Part shown: piece by piece, positions 63,423-64,000 of the stretch | Layout of the letters: each line of letters opens with the position of its first letter | How positions within the stretch are numbered: position 1 is the stretch's first letter | Assembly: GCF_035989285.1 (NCBI RefSeq) | Contig: NZ_CP108513.1 | Span: 2,356,001-2,420,000 of the forward strand | Direction of reading: 5' to 3' | Source: Streptomyces sp. NBC_01235 | GTDB lineage: Bacteria > Actinomycetota > Actinomycetes > Streptomycetales > Streptomycetaceae | Length of the DNA stretch: 64,000 nucleotides | The notes under the pieces: generated by a model | Databases searched by the model: none | Told to the model about the DNA's origin: nothing | What the model saw: only the letters and a program-made list of their open reading frames with translations | Made by a program: the position numbers and the translations under genes

Positions 63423-63860
63423 TGTTTTCCCGTAATCGGGATCGCACACACGAGAGCGGAACAGCCAGGCGGAATAAGCCCGGCCGTTCACAGCGTCCTC
63501 GCTGTGTTTTTTCAAAGGAACCTCATCCTCGGCTATCACTGCCGGGGACGGGGTATCAACATATCTGGCGTTGATTTTTGGCACGCTGTTGAGTTCTCAA
63601 GGAACGGACGCTTCCTTTGTACTCACCCGAGAGACTCTCTCAGGCTTTCCTCCGGGCGCTTCCCTTCGGTCTTGCGTTTCCAACTCTACCAGGGTTTTTC
63701 CGGCCCCCTGGCCACCGTCCTGCAGGCATGCAGAAGATGATCCAGAGATAGGATCTGACAAGTTGGGTGCTGCTCGGCAAGCGCGCTTGATCGCATCGCT
63801 CACCCTCAAGCAGGAGTACGACTGTACACGGGGCCGCGGAGGCGCTGCAAATCGACTAGG
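63423..63860 (-). promoter_or_regulatory. rRNA operon leader and promoter region
   Basis: About 440 bp upstream of 16S. On the minus strand a boxA-type sequence CTTGAGAACTCAACAGCGTG lies at 63581-63604, followed by an AT-rich tract and a stem-forming region close to 16S. Multiple rrn promoters, usual in Streptomyces, are expected between about 63650 and 63850, but I could not single out clear -35/-10 pairs. No gene is supported in this stretch. Confidence 0.75.
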
Positions 63861-63862
63861 GT

Positions 63863-63878
63863 AGTGGTCTAGACCACG
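63863..63878. promoter_or_regulatory. DasR operator (dre site)
   Basis: AGTGGTCTAGACCACG contains the perfect 14-bp palindrome GTGGTCTAGACCAC (63864-63877) and matches the recalled dre consensus for DasR (ACTGGTCTAGACCACT type). DasR is the GntR-family repressor of N-acetylglucosamine and PTS genes. The site lies 115 bp upstream of the ATG at 63993 and at the upstream edge of the rRNA leader. Confidence 0.85.
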
Positions 63879-63992
63879 ATCGGGAGCTCTTGTGCAGAAC
63901 CGGTACTTCATATGACATACCCTGCTGCGCAGTGCGCCGTCCTGGACAGGCAGTAACGGCCCATGTACATCTCCACCCCTGGGAGGCTTCCC

Positions 63993-64000
63993 ATGACCAC
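63993..64000 (+). CDS. crr: Start of a plus-strand gene, inferred crr (PTS EIIA)
   Basis: Only ATGACCAC is inside the window (Met-Thr-Thr), preceded by GGGAGG at good spacing. Streptomyces crr, encoding the glucose/GlcNAc-type EIIA phosphocarrier, begins Met-Thr-Thr and in the S. coelicolor gene order follows the CDP-alcohol phosphatidyltransferase gene. The DasR site upstream fits, since DasR is known to control PTS genes. Assignment rests on context, not on protein sequence. Confidence 0.6.

Overview
The window is high-GC actinobacterial DNA, almost certainly from a Streptomyces chromosome. The evidence is the strong GC bias at third codon positions, frequent GTG starts, Streptomyces-type dispersed intergenic repeats and the order gcvP - dinB - merR - bifunctional nuclease - ftsR - FHA protein - DUF881/sbp/DUF881 - sugar nucleotidyltransferase - CDP-alcohol phosphatidyltransferase - rRNA operon - (crr). 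From memory this is the conserved core order around SCO1378-SCO1390 of S. coelicolor. No database was searched; all assignments come from reading the sequence and recalled family knowledge.

Layout. 0-9.9 kb: a cut-off isochorismatase-type hydrolase, flavin-fold (PNPOx-like) proteins, a LysR regulator divergent from a drug/metabolite exporter, a MocR regulator divergent from two flavin-fold genes, two more EamA exporters, a Clp-N protein and an SRPBCC protein. 9.9-12.9 kb: a PadR regulator, then a gene-poor stretch of broken genes around one intact WapI-type immunity gene. 12.9-22.9 kb: an SDR, a class II amidotransferase, a run of small membrane/stress-type proteins, a 14-TM efflux pump preceded by a MalT-like LuxR regulator, and a PhzF-family enzyme. 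23-29.5 kb: a CPBP protease, a substrate-binding/von Willebrand A surface protein, a GCS2-type ligase and two small conserved genes.

29.7-35 kb is a sugar-utilisation locus. A LacI-family regulator converges on a secreted GH10 xylanase, and two ABC permeases and a Tat lipoprotein binding component lie upstream of the xylanase. A perfect palindrome sits just upstream of the binding-protein gene, suggesting BxlR-like control. 35.4-38.6 kb holds a large APC permease and two small proteins. 38.7-42.5 kb is a molybdate locus: a small HTH-Mop regulator, modABC with overlapping start/stop codons, and a two-Mop molbindin. A bidirectional terminator separates it from gcvP, which is preceded by a tandem glycine riboswitch.

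45.8-58.1 kb is conserved core sequence dealing with division, cell envelope and DNA repair. The ftsR gene here is split by a 1.3-kb IS30-family element. 58.2-63.9 kb is a complete rRNA operon on the minus strand (16S-23S-5S, no spacer tRNA) with a strong terminator. At the right edge a textbook DasR operator precedes the first codons of a plus-strand gene, inferred to be crr (PTS EIIA).
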